A stretch of DNA of 64,000 bases from Acidovorax sp. Leaf78 (lineage in GTDB: Bacteria > Pseudomonadota > Gammaproteobacteria > Burkholderiales > Burkholderiaceae_C): the NCBI RefSeq assembly GCF_001422735.1, contig NZ_LMLZ01000012.1:1-64000 (forward strand). Reading direction: 5' to 3'. Below are positions 45,125 through 53,896 of this stretch, one piece after another. The notes beneath the pieces were generated by a model. It worked only from the letters and a program-made list of their open reading frames with translations. It had not been told where the DNA came from and did not search any database. A program made the position numbers and the translations under genes. How positions within the stretch are numbered: position 1 is the stretch's first letter; the number at the start of each line of letters is the position of its first letter.

Positions 45125-45155
45125 CCGTTCGGGCTGAGCCAGTCGAAGCCAGGGC
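45125..45155. repeat. Hut-locus repeat, family 3, half copy
   Basis: CCGTTCGGGCTGAGCCAGTC-GAAGCCAGGGC matches the left arm of the full copies; the right arm is missing. It lies between hutU and hutD. Confidence 0.65.
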
Positions 45156-45183
45156 CCATCGTTAACCACCACACAATCTGCCC

Positions 45184-45819
45184 ATGAACTTCTTTGACCT
45201 CGCAACCACCCCCAGCACCCCCTGGAAGAACGGCGGCGGCAGCACGCAAGAGCTGGCCTGCTGGCCGCCCGGCGCGGACATGAACAGCTTCGAGTGGCGC
45301 GTGAGCCTGGCCACCGTCGACAAGCCCGGGCCGTTTTCGGTCTTCCCGGGCATGGACCGCCAGATCATGCTGCTCGGCGGGGACGGGCTGCACCTGCGCA
45401 GTACCGACTGGGAGCAGTCGCTGGACCAGCGCTGGGAGCCCTTTGCCTTTTCTGGCGATGACGCGGTGGACGGAGCCATGCTGGGGGGCACGTCCAAGGA
45501 CTTCAACCTGATGCTGCGCCGAGGCGTGTGGAGCGGCTCTTTGCGGGTGCTGCTTGAAGCGCCACCACCACCTGCAACGGCTGGGTTGTGCATGGTGTTG
45601 CAGGGCCGCTGGCAAGGTCCGCGCGTGATGCAAGCGGGGCAGGGCTTCTGGTGGACGGCCGGGCAGGGCGCGTGCGTCGAGCCTGTGCATCACGGCGAGG
45701 GTGCCGAGCCGGTACTGGCCTGGATAGCACTCGAACACGGTGGCGGGGGCGATCCCTCTCTGCAAACGGCAAGGCATTTGCAAAGCCAGCCTGAACGCTC
45801 TTCACAGGTCAAAAATTGA
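45184..45819 (+). CDS. hutD: HutD-family protein
   Basis: This 211-residue protein belongs to the HutD/Ves group, with the N-terminal [20 protein letters not shown] and [20 protein letters not shown]; it should form a cupin-like double beta barrel. HutD proteins are encoded in hut loci and are thought to limit excess flux or damage, but no reaction is certain. It lies between hutU and hutI. Its stop codon adjoins the palindromic repeat that precedes hutI. Confidence 0.9.
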   Translation: MNFFDLATTPSTPWKNGGGSTQELACWPPGADMNSFEWRVSLATVDKPGPFSVFPGMDRQIMLLGGDGLHLRSTDWEQSLDQRWEPFAFSGDDAVDGAMLGGTSKDFNLMLRRGVWSGSLRVLLEAPPPPATAGLCMVLQGRWQGPRVMQAGQGFWWTAGQGACVEPVHHGEGAEPVLAWIALEHGGGGDPSLQTARHLQSQPERSSQVKN

Positions 45820-45880
45820 GTTAAATGAGCTTCTACCGCTTGATGGTAAAGCGCTAGCAGCTATCAAAAACATAGTAACC
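45820..45880. repeat. Palindromic repeat, family 2, copy ending at the hutI start codon
   Basis: TTCTACCGCTTGATGGTAAA followed by GCGCTAGCAGCTATCAAAAA and CATAGTAACC is one of the best family copies. It begins at the base after the hutD stop and ends just before the hutI ATG, so it makes up the whole intergenic gap. Confidence 0.8.
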
Positions 45881-47164
45881 ATGACCCAGCTTCCACCTCC
45901 CAGCGCCGACGGCATCTGGCACCACTTGCGCCCCGTGCCCGAACTCACCGTGTTCGACACCCCGCTGCCCCCCGGCGAGCCGGCCTGCGTGGTGGTGCAA
46001 GGCGGCACGGTGCGCTGGGTCGGCCCCGCATCTGCGCTGCCCGCCCCCTACGCAGACCTCCCCCGCCACGATGCCCGCGGTGCCCTGGTCACTCCCGGGC
46101 TCGTGGACTGCCACACCCACCTCGTCTATGGCGGCCAGCGGGCCAACGAATTCGCCATGCGGCTGGCGGGCGCCACGTACGAAGAAGTGGCCCAGGCCGG
46201 CGGCGGCATCGTGTCGTCCGTCAAGGCCACGCGCGAGGCGTCCGAAGACGAACTCTTTGCCCTGGCAGCCCCGCGCCTGCAAGCCCTGCTCGACGAAGGC
46301 GTCTGCGCCATCGAAATCAAGTCCGGCTACGGCCTGGCGCTGGAGCACGAGCGCAAGCAACTGCGCGTGGCCCGCCGCCTGGGCACAGCCTTCGGCGTCA
46401 CGGTGCGCACCACCTTCCTCGGCGCGCATGCGCTGCCGCCCGAATACGCAGGCCGCAGTGGCGACTACACCGACCTGGTCTGCAACGAGATGCTGCCCGC
46501 GCTCGCGGGCGAAGGCCTGGTCGATGCGGTGGATGTGTTCTGCGAGCGCATCGCCTTCACGCTGGCCGAAACGGAGCAGGTGTTTCAGGCTGCGCAAAAG
46601 CTCGGCATTCCCGTGAAGCTGCATGCCGAGCAACTCTCTGACATGGGCGGCGCGGCCCTGGCCGCGCGCTACGGTGCGCTGTCGTGCGACCACATCGAGC
46701 ACCTGTCGCAGGACGGCATCGCCGCCATGAAGGCCGCCGGCACCGTGGCCGTGCTGCTGCCCGGCGCCTACTACACGCTGCGCGACACGCACCTGCCACC
46801 CATCGCGCAGTTGCGCGAAGCCGGTGTGCCCATGGCCGTGTCCACCGACCACAACCCCGGCACATCCCCCGCGCTCAGCCTGCTGCTCATGGCCAACATG
46901 GCGTGCACGCTGTTTCGCCTGACGGTGCCCGAGGCTTTGGCCGGCATCACCACGCACGCCGCCCGCGCGCTGGGCCTGCAGGACACGCACGGCCTTATCG
47001 CCGCCGGCCGGCCCGCCCACTTCGTGCTGTGGCCGCTGGGTGACGCTGCCGAGCTGGCCTACTGGTACGGCCACAAGCCTGCCTGCACCATCGTGCGGCA
47101 GGGGCGCGTGGCGGCCGACGGGCTCGGCATCCACACGCACCAGGAGGCACCCCATGGCGCCTGA
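45881..47164 (+). CDS. hutI: Imidazolonepropionase
   Basis: This 427-residue amidohydrolase opens 4-imidazolone-5-propionate to N-formimidoyl-glutamate. The metal site begins with [20 protein letters not shown], and [20 protein letters not shown] and [20 protein letters not shown] are further family segments. The start at 45881 follows the repeat directly; a longer frame upstream would overlap hutD and is rejected. It overlaps hutF by 11 bp, so the two are translated together. Confidence 0.96.
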   Translation: MTQLPPPSADGIWHHLRPVPELTVFDTPLPPGEPACVVVQGGTVRWVGPASALPAPYADLPRHDARGALVTPGLVDCHTHLVYGGQRANEFAMRLAGATYEEVAQAGGGIVSSVKATREASEDELFALAAPRLQALLDEGVCAIEIKSGYGLALEHERKQLRVARRLGTAFGVTVRTTFLGAHALPPEYAGRSGDYTDLVCNEMLPALAGEGLVDAVDVFCERIAFTLAETEQVFQAAQKLGIPVKLHAEQLSDMGGAALAARYGALSCDHIEHLSQDGIAAMKAAGTVAVLLPGAYYTLRDTHLPPIAQLREAGVPMAVSTDHNPGTSPALSLLLMANMACTLFRLTVPEALAGITTHAARALGLQDTHGLIAAGRPAHFVLWPLGDAAELAYWYGHKPACTIVRQGRVAADGLGIHTHQEAPHGA

Positions 47165-48554
47165 TACACCGCGCAGCCTTTTCGCCGCCGATGCGCTGCT
47201 GCCCACCGGCTGGGCGCGCAACGTGCTGTTGCAGTGGGATGGGGCAGGGCGCTTCACCCACATCGCCGCCGATGCTGCGGCGCCCGCAGGCACGCCGGTG
47301 GCCGCGGGCCCGGTGATACCGGGCATGCCCAACCTGCATTCGCACGCGTTCCAGCGCGCGTTCGCCGGCCTGACGGAGTACCGCGGCGAGAGCCAGGACA
47401 GCTTCTGGAGCTGGCGCAACCTGATGTACCGCTTTGCCGCCCGCATCACGCCCGAATCGCTGGAGGCCATCGCCACCTGGCTGTACGTGGAGATGCTGGA
47501 GGCCGGCTACACCTCGGTGTGCGAATTCCACTACGTGCACCACAACCAGGACGGCTCGCCGTACGCCACCGATGCCGAAATGTCACTGGCCCTGCTGCGC
47601 GCCGCACGCCACGCGGGCATTGGCATCACGCTGCTGCCCGTGCTGTACCAGACCAGCGGCTTCGGTGGCAAGCCGCCGCGGGCGGACCAGGCCCGTTTCA
47701 TCCGCAGCACCGACAGCATGCTCTTATTATTGGAGCGCCTGGCGCCCGCTGCACAAGCGCAAGGGGCCGGCCTGGGCCTGGCGCCGCACTCGCTGCGCGC
47801 CGTGCCGCCCGACAGCCTGCGTGCCGCTGTGCAGGGCCTCACCGCCCTGAACCCGCACGCGCCCATCCACATCCACATCGCCGAGCAGACGCAGGAGGTC
47901 GACGACTGCATCGCCTGGAGCGGCCAGCGCCCGGTGCAGTGGCTGCTCGACCATGCCACTGTGGACGCACGCTGGTGCATGGTGCACGCCACGCACATGA
48001 CACCGGATGAATACGCCGCCGCCGCGCGCACCGGCGCCGTGGCCGGCATCTGTCCCACCACCGAAGCCAACCTGGGCGACGGCATCTTCGACATGCCGCT
48101 GTGGCTGAAGCACGGCGGCCGCTGGGGCGTGGGCTCCGACAGCCATGCGTGCGTGAACGCGGCCGAAGAGCTGCTGATGCTCGAGTACGGCCAGCGCCTG
48201 TCGCGCCGCCAGCGCAACGTGCTGGCCAGCAACACCCAGGCCGAGGTGGCCACGGCCATGAACTTGCAGGCCGTGTCCGGCGGCGCGCAGGCCGCGGGCC
48301 GCGCCGTTGCAGGGCTGGCTGCGGGCCAGCAGGCCGACCTGGTGGTGCTGGACGCGCAGCACGTGGCGCTGCGCGACCTGCCCTCGCACAGCATGCTCTC
48401 GGCACATGTGTTCGGCAGCCACCGCACCTCGGCCATCGACAGCCTGTGGGTGGCGGGCGTGCAGCGCGTCGCGCAAGGCCGCCACGCACTGCATGAAGCC
48501 GCCGCTCACGCGTTTGTGGCCGCCCGGTCCGCCACCATTGCGACGGACGCCTGA
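47154..48554 (+). CDS. hutF: Formimidoylglutamate deiminase
   Basis: This 466-residue amidohydrolase removes ammonia from N-formimidoyl-glutamate to give N-formyl-glutamate, the marker of the five-step hut route. Motifs: [19 protein letters not shown] (metal-binding His), [19 protein letters not shown], and [23 protein letters not shown] lies 8 bases before the ATG at 47154. Near 47724-47766 an AT-rich stretch coding [14 protein letters not shown] may be another remnant of the palindromic repeat. Confidence 0.95.
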   Translation: MAPDTPRSLFAADALLPTGWARNVLLQWDGAGRFTHIAADAAAPAGTPVAAGPVIPGMPNLHSHAFQRAFAGLTEYRGESQDSFWSWRNLMYRFAARITPESLEAIATWLYVEMLEAGYTSVCEFHYVHHNQDGSPYATDAEMSLALLRAARHAGIGITLLPVLYQTSGFGGKPPRADQARFIRSTDSMLLLLERLAPAAQAQGAGLGLAPHSLRAVPPDSLRAAVQGLTALNPHAPIHIHIAEQTQEVDDCIAWSGQRPVQWLLDHATVDARWCMVHATHMTPDEYAAAARTGAVAGICPTTEANLGDGIFDMPLWLKHGGRWGVGSDSHACVNAAEELLMLEYGQRLSRRQRNVLASNTQAEVATAMNLQAVSGGAQAAGRAVAGLAAGQQADLVVLDAQHVALRDLPSHSMLSAHVFGSHRTSAIDSLWVAGVQRVAQGRHALHEAAAHAFVAARSATIATDA

Positions 48555-48582
48555 GATGGGATGCGCTGTCGATGCTCTCAGA

Positions 48583-48613
48583 CCGCTTCGGCTGAGCTTG
48601 TCGAAGCCAGGGC
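48583..48613. repeat. Hut-locus repeat, family 3, half copy
   Basis: CCGCTTCGGCTGAGCTTGTC-GAAGCCAGGGC is a slightly changed left arm. It is the first of two tandem half copies in the gap between hutF and hutG. Confidence 0.65.
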
Positions 48614-48639
48614 AGTCACGTTCGGCCTCTCTCCCCCCA

Positions 48640-48669
48640 CCGTTCGGGCTGAGCTTGTCGAAGCCAGGG
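48640..48669. repeat. Hut-locus repeat, family 3, half copy
   Basis: CCGTTCGGGCTGAGCTTGTC-GAAGCCAGGG is the second tandem half copy between hutF and hutG, 26 bp after the first and in the same orientation. Confidence 0.65.
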
Positions 48670-48719
48670 TGCTCGCCACAACACCTATCGACCTCACCGC
48701 AACCACCGCACTCCACACC

Positions 48720-49556
48720 ATGACCACCACCACCACCACCACCACCACACCACCGCCCCCCTTCCTGTTCCACCAAGGCACCCAGCCACTGCTGGTCTCC
48801 ATGCCCCACGCAGGCACCTACGTGCCGCCTGAACTGGCCGCGCGCTTCACCGACGAAGCCCGCCAGGTGCCCGACACCGACTGGCACATGGAGCGCCTGT
48901 ACGGTTTTGCGCGCGACATGGGAGCGTCCATCCTGGTGGCGACGCACTCGCGCTACGTGGTGGACCTGAACCGTCCGCCAGACGGCGCGAGCCTGTACCC
49001 CGGCCAGAGCGTCACGGGCCTGTGCCCGGTGGACACCTTCGACGACACGCCCATCTACGCGCATGGCGACGTGCCCGATGACGCCGAAGTCGCCGCGCGC
49101 CGCGATGCGGTCTGGGCGCCGTACCACGCGCAGCTGCGCGCCGAGCTCGACCGCATTCGCGCGCAACACGGCGTGGCGGTGCTGTGGGACGCCCACTCCA
49201 TCCGCTCGGTGCTGCCGCGGTTCTTCGACGGCAAGCTGCCCGACCTGAACCTGGGCACGGCCGAGGGTGCCAGCTGCGACCCGGCGCTGGCCGCCGAGCT
49301 GCTGGACATCGCCCAGTCCGCCACCGGGTACACCGGCGTGTTGAACGGCCGCTTCAAGGGCGGCCACATCACGCGTCACTACGGCCAGCCTGAGCGCAAC
49401 ATCCACGCGGTGCAACTGGAGATGACCCAGTGCAGCTACATGCAGGAGGCCTTGCCGTTCGACTACCTGCCCGATGTGGCAGCCGGCGTGCAGCCACACC
49501 TGCAGCGCATGCTGCAGGCGGCTCTGGCTTTTGCGCTGCGTCAAGCCGCGCGCTGA
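48720..49556 (+). CDS. hutG: N-formylglutamate deformylase
   Basis: This 278-residue enzyme completes histidine breakdown by releasing formate and glutamate from N-formyl-glutamate. Family segments are LLVSMPHAGTYVPPELAARF, VVDLNRPPDGASLYPGQSVT and GRFKGGHITRHYGQPERNIH. The protein starts MTTTTTTTTTPPPP, encoded by an ACC repeat (48723-48746), which is unlike the family and probably has no function. The start is supported by the family motif a short way downstream. Confidence 0.95.
   Translation: MTTTTTTTTTPPPPFLFHQGTQPLLVSMPHAGTYVPPELAARFTDEARQVPDTDWHMERLYGFARDMGASILVATHSRYVVDLNRPPDGASLYPGQSVTGLCPVDTFDDTPIYAHGDVPDDAEVAARRDAVWAPYHAQLRAELDRIRAQHGVAVLWDAHSIRSVLPRFFDGKLPDLNLGTAEGASCDPALAAELLDIAQSATGYTGVLNGRFKGGHITRHYGQPERNIHAVQLEMTQCSYMQEALPFDYLPDVAAGVQPHLQRMLQAALAFALRQAAR
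48723..48746 (+). repeat. ACC trinucleotide repeat at the hutG 5' end
   Basis: Eight ACC codons in a row follow the hutG ATG. Unit gain or loss keeps the frame, so length changes would only alter a poly-threonine stretch. Confidence 0.8.
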
Positions 49557-49714
49557 GCAGTGGTGCAGTCACGCCCAGCTTTACCTTGCGACAGGGCGGT
49601 GTTACAGGCTGCCGGTGCTTCTGGGCGTTTATCGGTGCTAGTATGGGCCGAGCGGCTCTCTGCGAGCCGCGGGGTGCGCCACCTGGCCACCATTGCGGAA
49701 GGAGCCGCATCCTG

Positions 49715-49918
49715 ATGGAGACTGCGGCTTACTACTACATGCCCCTGTTCAAACCCGGCGCGATCGTCCACGTGGGCCAAACCCGCGAGACGGTGAGCCA
49801 CGTGGTGGTGCGCCGCGGCGGGCTGCTGGTGCACCTGGTGGGGCACGAATCACCCGTGCATCCGGACACCCTGAGCCTGGAGCCCAGCGCATTCCAGTTG
49901 AACCGCGTACCGGATTGA
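49715..49918 (+). CDS. Small unrecognised protein after hutG (67 aa)
   Basis: This frame encodes METAAYYYMPLFKPGAIVHV and then a beta-rich sequence (VSHVVVRRGGLLVHLVG) of 67 residues in total. GAAGGAG lies 11 bases upstream of the ATG. Regular alternation of hydrophobic residues suggests a small beta barrel or OB-like fold. It lies 158 bp after hutG, so it need not be in the hut operon. No family is recognised. Confidence 0.6.
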   Translation: METAAYYYMPLFKPGAIVHVGQTRETVSHVVVRRGGLLVHLVGHESPVHPDTLSLEPSAFQLNRVPD

Positions 49919-49930
49919 TGTCTGCGCCGT

Positions 49931-49953
49931 ACCGTGTCCATGGCAGACACGGT
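49931..49953. terminator. Hairpin between convergent genes
   Basis: ACCGTGTC pairs with GACACGGT over a 7-base loop. It lies between the ends of two genes that run toward each other (49918 plus, 49968 minus). No T tract follows on either side, so a bidirectional terminator is only possible. Confidence 0.35.
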
Positions 49954-49967
49954 GGCGGCACTACAGG

Positions 49968-50819
49968 TCAGGCCGCGGCCCGCTGCGCCATCGCTTCGCC
50001 CAGCTGAATCGGCCGTACAGGTGCCCACTGCGGGTTGAACTGCAGCGGCCCCTGCGGGAACAGCATCACCACGGTGGAGCCCAGCAGGAAGCGGCCCATC
50101 TCCTCGCCCTTTTTCAAGTTCACTTGGCCAGCCGCATAGTCCCACTGGCGCAGCTTGCCGGGGCGCGGTGGGTTCACCTGGCCGTGCCACACCGTGGCCA
50201 TGCTGCCGACGATGGTGGCGCCCACCAGCACCAGCACGAACGGGCCGCGATCCGACTCGAACACGCACACCACGCGCTCGTTGCGCGCAAACAGCCCCGG
50301 CACGCCGCGCGCGGTGGTGGGGTTGACCGAGAACAGGTCGCCCGGCACGTGGATCATGCGCGTGAGCGTGCCCGCGCAGGGCATGTGGATGCGGTGGTAG
50401 TCGCGCGGGCTCAGGTACAGCGTGGCGAAGTGGCCGTTCTCGAAGCGCGCACCCAGGGCTGCGTCGCCGCCCACCAGCGTGGTGGTGGAGTACGAGTGCC
50501 CCTTGGCCTGAAAGATCTGGTCCTTGGCGATGGGCCCGAACTGGCTGATGGCGCCATCCACCGGGCAGATCAGGTCGGCATCGGCCAGCGGGCGTGCCCC
50601 GTCTTTCAATGCCCGCGTGAAGAAGTCGTTGAACGACGCATAGCTCGTGATGTCGGGGTTCGCAGCCTCGGCCATGTTCACGTTGTAGCGCGCCACGAAG
50701 CGGCGGATCACCGAGGTTGTCAGGCCCCCGAGCTGCGCCGATGCAAACTTGCCGGCCAGGGCCGTCAATGCTTGCTTGGGGATGAGGTACTGCGGAAGAA
50801 CGGCGAGGCGGTCAGACAC
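49968..50819 (-). CDS. psd: Phosphatidylserine decarboxylase proenzyme
   Basis: This 283-residue membrane enzyme makes phosphatidylethanolamine from phosphatidylserine. The self-cleavage site is LGST in RFLLGSTVVMLFPQG, where the serine becomes the pyruvoyl group. FFTRALKDGARPLADADLIC and YLSPRDYHRIHMPCAGTLTR match the family. Its start overlaps the end of the upstream peptidase gene by 8 bp, so the two are co-translated. The length is normal. Confidence 0.96.
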   Translation of the reverse strand: MSDRLAVLPQYLIPKQALTALAGKFASAQLGGLTTSVIRRFVARYNVNMAEAANPDITSYASFNDFFTRALKDGARPLADADLICPVDGAISQFGPIAKDQIFQAKGHSYSTTTLVGGDAALGARFENGHFATLYLSPRDYHRIHMPCAGTLTRMIHVPGDLFSVNPTTARGVPGLFARNERVVCVFESDRGPFVLVLVGATIVGSMATVWHGQVNPPRPGKLRQWDYAAGQVNLKKGEEMGRFLLGSTVVMLFPQGPLQFNPQWAPVRPIQLGEAMAQRAAA

Positions 50820-52116
50820 GGGATGGACTTCCTTGATGGGAGAGAGCGGGCCATTCTACGGGGGCCGGTTGGTGGGAGAGGGATGCGACTGCCGTCGCGG
50901 GTTGGGCGGCATGCCAGGCGTCGGGGCGGGGCGCCCAGCGGGCGGGTTCATCGGCCTGTACCAGTGTGCCGATGTACTCGCCCAGGTCCAAGCCCAGCGC
51001 ATCACGCGCCGCTGCCGCCCCGGCATCGCTGCGGCTCGCGGTCGTCACAAACTGGGTGAACGCGGCCCAATCGCCGGCTGCCATCTGCGCCACGGCGATG
51101 CGGGCCAGGTCGTAGGAGAGCTGGTTGCCGTCGTCCGTGCGGTGAAAGGAGTCGCCCGTCCAGAACTCCTGCACGCGCTCGGCGGTCCAGAAGCGCTGGT
51201 GCCGCTGGTGCATGGCCTGGGGCGTTTGCTGCCCGCGTGCGGCGCCGGCCAGGCGTTGCTCGGTGTTCACGGCCAGGCCTTCGTCCAGCCAGGTGGGCAG
51301 GTGCAGATACGAGAGGGCGCTGTGGGTCAGCTCATGGGCGATGACGGGCTCGATGGCCGCCAGGTCGGCCTGCACCACCACGAAGTGCGGGCAGCCGTGG
51401 TGGATGAACATGCCGCCGCTGAACGCGAACTCACCAGCATCGGGGTAGAACTGGGCCACGTAGTCGTAGTAGGTGTCTTCGCTGTCCAGCACCAGCACGA
51501 CGCTTTTCTCGCCCGCATGAAAGTGGGCCACGCCGTCGAGCACCTTGAGGATGCGCTGGCGCGTCTTGCTCACGAACTGCGCGGTGGCGCGCGCCACGGC
51601 AGGCTCCAGGGCGGACAGGATGTAGACGTCCTCGCTCTCGTGCAGGTGAGGATGGGGCTGCACCCGGCCGCCCAGCGCGTCGCGCAAGTGCAGGAGCCAT
51701 GCGCGGCGGACCTGGTTGATCGCCTCGGTCACCACAGGCTCGGCGGCCCCCGGCCCGGTGGCCCATTCGTCCACGGCCTGCCAGTCCAGTTGCACGAAGC
51801 CGCCAGGCACGGTGTGCAGGTGGGCCAGCACGTCAAACGGCGCGCTGCCCGCGAGCTCGATGCTGGTGGGCGCCACGGTGGCGTGTGCCGCTGTGGTTGG
51901 CGTTGCTGCCGCCTGCCGGCGCGCCGCAGCTTGCGCGGGTGCGGGCAGGTGGTGAAAGGCCAGGAATGCGCCCATGAACGGCACGATCCACACGCCCATC
52001 ACGAGCAGCGCCTTGCTGTGAGAAAACTCGTCGGACCGCAGCACGCGCCGCGTGGCGGCGGCATTGACCAGAACCAGGGCGGCAAGAGCGATGGCAAAGA
52101 AGATGGTGGTGCTCAT
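50812..52116 (-). CDS. Putative membrane-anchored zinc metallopeptidase
   Basis: This 434-residue protein has two N-terminal membrane segments (IFFAIALAALVLVNAAAT and ALLVMGVWIVPFMGAFLAFH), an Ala-rich linker, and a large domain that ends in a peptidase-type site AAIEPVIAHELTHSALSYLH followed by LPTWLDEGLAVNTEQ. The HExxH ... E arrangement fits a gluzincin zinc peptidase, with the catalytic glutamate in HELTH and the third ligand glutamate in WLDEG. I do not recognise the specific family. It is directly upstream of psd and overlaps it, so it may act on the envelope. Confidence 0.7.
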   Translation of the reverse strand: MSTTIFFAIALAALVLVNAAATRRVLRSDEFSHSKALLVMGVWIVPFMGAFLAFHHLPAPAQAAARRQAAATPTTAAHATVAPTSIELAGSAPFDVLAHLHTVPGGFVQLDWQAVDEWATGPGAAEPVVTEAINQVRRAWLLHLRDALGGRVQPHPHLHESEDVYILSALEPAVARATAQFVSKTRQRILKVLDGVAHFHAGEKSVVLVLDSEDTYYDYVAQFYPDAGEFAFSGGMFIHHGCPHFVVVQADLAAIEPVIAHELTHSALSYLHLPTWLDEGLAVNTEQRLAGAARGQQTPQAMHQRHQRFWTAERVQEFWTGDSFHRTDDGNQLSYDLARIAVAQMAAGDWAAFTQFVTTASRSDAGAAAARDALGLDLGEYIGTLVQADEPARWAPRPDAWHAAQPATAVASLSHQPAPVEWPALSHQGSPSRV

Positions 52117-52224
52117 GAGGCAGCGCAGGCAGCGCAGACGGTTGGGCGATGGAGTGTGTGCGCCTTTGGCGTGGGGCCGCAGGCCGAAGCGCCGGATGCT
52201 ACACGCCCGGACTCCGCTCAACGA

Positions 52225-52941
52225 TTACACGCCCAGGTACTGCTCCAGCAGCGCAGGCTGCGCCTGCAGCGCGTCGGAGCTGCCCTCGAACACCACTTGG
52301 CCCTTGACCAGGATGACGTTGCGGTCGGTGATCTGCGTGACGTGTTTCCAGTTCTTGTCCACGATCACGCTGCTGATACCGCTGTCCTTGATGAGGCTGC
52401 AGATGCGCCAGATCTCGCGTGCGATGAGCGGGGCCAGGCCTTCGGTGGCCTCGTCGAGGATGAGCACGTCGGGGTTGGTCATGAGCGCGCGGCCAATGGT
52501 GAGCATCTGCTGCTCGCCGCCACTCAGCTGCTGGCCGCCGTGTCCTAGACGTTCCTTGAGGCGCGGAAAAGTCTCCAGCACGCGGTCGTAGGTCCAGTCG
52601 CGCTGGCCGCGCGTGCCGGCGCGGGCGGCCATCTGAAGGTTCTCCACCACGCTCAGGTTGCCGAAGATGCCGCGGCCTTCGGGCACGTAGGCGATCCCCA
52701 GGCGCGCCACTTCGTAGGGTGGCCGGCCGGTCATGTCGCGCCCGGCGACGGTGACGCTGCCCGAGCGCGGCGGGACCAGGCCCATCAGCGACTTGAGCAG
52801 CGTGCTCTTGCCCATGCCGTTGCGGCCCATGAGGCCGATGGTCTCGCTGCGGCCCACACAAAAGTCCACCCCGTGCAGGATGTGGCTGGGGCCGTAGAAG
52901 GTGTGGATGCCGCGGGCATCGATCCAGGGGATGTTGCTCAT
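52225..52941 (-). CDS. livF: Branched-chain amino acid ABC transporter ATPase LivF
   Basis: This 238-residue ATPase has Walker A MGRNGMGKSTLLKSLMGL, signature QLSGGEQQMLTIGRALMTN and Walker B DVLILDEATEGLAPLIARE. The set matches LivF, one of two ATPases of the high-affinity branched-chain amino-acid system. The start is set at 52941 (MSNIPWIDARG). A 178-bp gap with a repeat copy separates it from livG. Confidence 0.94.
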   Translation of the reverse strand: MSNIPWIDARGIHTFYGPSHILHGVDFCVGRSETIGLMGRNGMGKSTLLKSLMGLVPPRSGSVTVAGRDMTGRPPYEVARLGIAYVPEGRGIFGNLSVVENLQMAARAGTRGQRDWTYDRVLETFPRLKERLGHGGQQLSGGEQQMLTIGRALMTNPDVLILDEATEGLAPLIAREIWRICSLIKDSGISSVIVDKNWKHVTQITDRNVILVKGQVVFEGSSDALQAQPALLEQYLGV

Positions 52942-52982
52942 CTCATTGATCCCATTGCGCGGCGCACTACCCGCAGCCCGCC

Positions 52983-53107
52983 AAACTGGCGCGGCCCATG
53001 CGCGGGCAGCCGCGCAAGGGCCGCCCCGCCGCGCTGGCTGCGTCCCCCTGCCCGCATTGCGCAGCAATGCGAGAGCGGGGGGAGGGCGCGAAGCGACTCA
53101 GGGGGGT
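52983..53107. repeat. G/C-tract intergenic repeat, family 1, copy 5
   Basis: This copy begins AAACTGGCGCGGCCCATGCG, has the GCATTGCGCAGCAATGCGAG hairpin and ends in GCGACTCAGGGGGGTGTTG. It lies 13 bases after the livG stop codon and fills most of the livG-livF gap. Confidence 0.7.
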
Positions 53108-53119
53108 GTTGTTTCAACA

Positions 53120-53896
53120 TCAGTGGTCCTCGCCCAGGTAGGCGGCTTGCACGCCGGCGTCGGCGCGCACCTCGGCGGGTGTGCCGTGGGCGATGACTTC
53201 GCCGTTGACCATCACGGTAAGCCGGTCGGCCAGCGCGAATACGGCGTCCATGTCGTGCTCCACCAGCATGATGGCGTGCGCGGGTTTGAGGCGCTGCAGC
53301 AGGCCGACCATGCGCTCGGCCTCGGCCACGCCCATGCCGGCCAGCGGTTCGTCGAGCAGCAGCACCTGGGGCTCGGTGGCCAGGGTCATCGCGATCTCCA
53401 GCTGGCGCTGCTCGCCGTGGCTCATGGTGCCTGCGATGGCCGTGCGCCGGTCTTTCAGGCCCGACAGCTCCATAGCGCTTTCCAGGCGGGCGTGAAGCGC
53501 TCTGTTATTGATAGCGGCGTGGCGCGTGTCCTGCCACCAGCGCAGCGGGTTCCAGGGCTGCTGCGGGTCGCGCGACTGTGCGGCCAGGCGCACGTTCTCG
53601 TGCACCGTCAGCGGCATGAAGATGTTGGTCTTCTGGTAGCTGCGCCCCAGGCCCTGGCGCGAGATGCGCTCGGGCGCCCAGCCCGTCACGTCGGTGGTGC
53701 CCAGCTGCACCTGGCCCGACGTGGGCGGCAAGTCGCCCGAGAGCAGGTTGGTTAGCGTGGACTTGCCCGCGCCGTTGGGGCCGATGACCGCGTGGATGCG
53801 GCCCCGCCACAGGTCCACCGACACGCCGTGGACGGCAGCCAGGCCACCGAAGCGCTTGGTCAGGTTGCGGGCAGACAGCAACACGTCATCGGCCAT
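53120..53896 (-). CDS. livG: Branched-chain amino acid ABC transporter ATPase LivG
   Basis: This 258-residue ATPase has Walker A GPNGAGKSTLTNLLSGDLPP, the variant signature TMSHGEQRQLEIAMTLATE and Walker B VLLLDEPLAGMGVAEAERMV, typical of LivG. The start MADDVLLSARN at 53896 overlaps livM by 11 bp; an upstream start at 53917 is less likely. Between the Walker A and signature motifs, the residues NNRALHARLESAMELSG are encoded by a palindromic repeat copy (53472-53515). Confidence 0.94.
   Translation of the reverse strand: MADDVLLSARNLTKRFGGLAAVHGVSVDLWRGRIHAVIGPNGAGKSTLTNLLSGDLPPTSGQVQLGTTDVTGWAPERISRQGLGRSYQKTNIFMPLTVHENVRLAAQSRDPQQPWNPLRWWQDTRHAAINNRALHARLESAMELSGLKDRRTAIAGTMSHGEQRQLEIAMTLATEPQVLLLDEPLAGMGVAEAERMVGLLQRLKPAHAIMLVEHDMDAVFALADRLTVMVNGEVIAHGTPAEVRADAGVQAAYLGEDH
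53472..53515. repeat. Palindromic repeat, family 2, copy inside livG
   Basis: ATAGCGCTTTCCAGGCGGGC followed by GTGAAGCGCTCTGTTATTGA and TAGC is close to the family pattern (AGCGCTT ... AAGCGCT ... GATAGC). It is read through in frame within livG. Confidence 0.55.
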
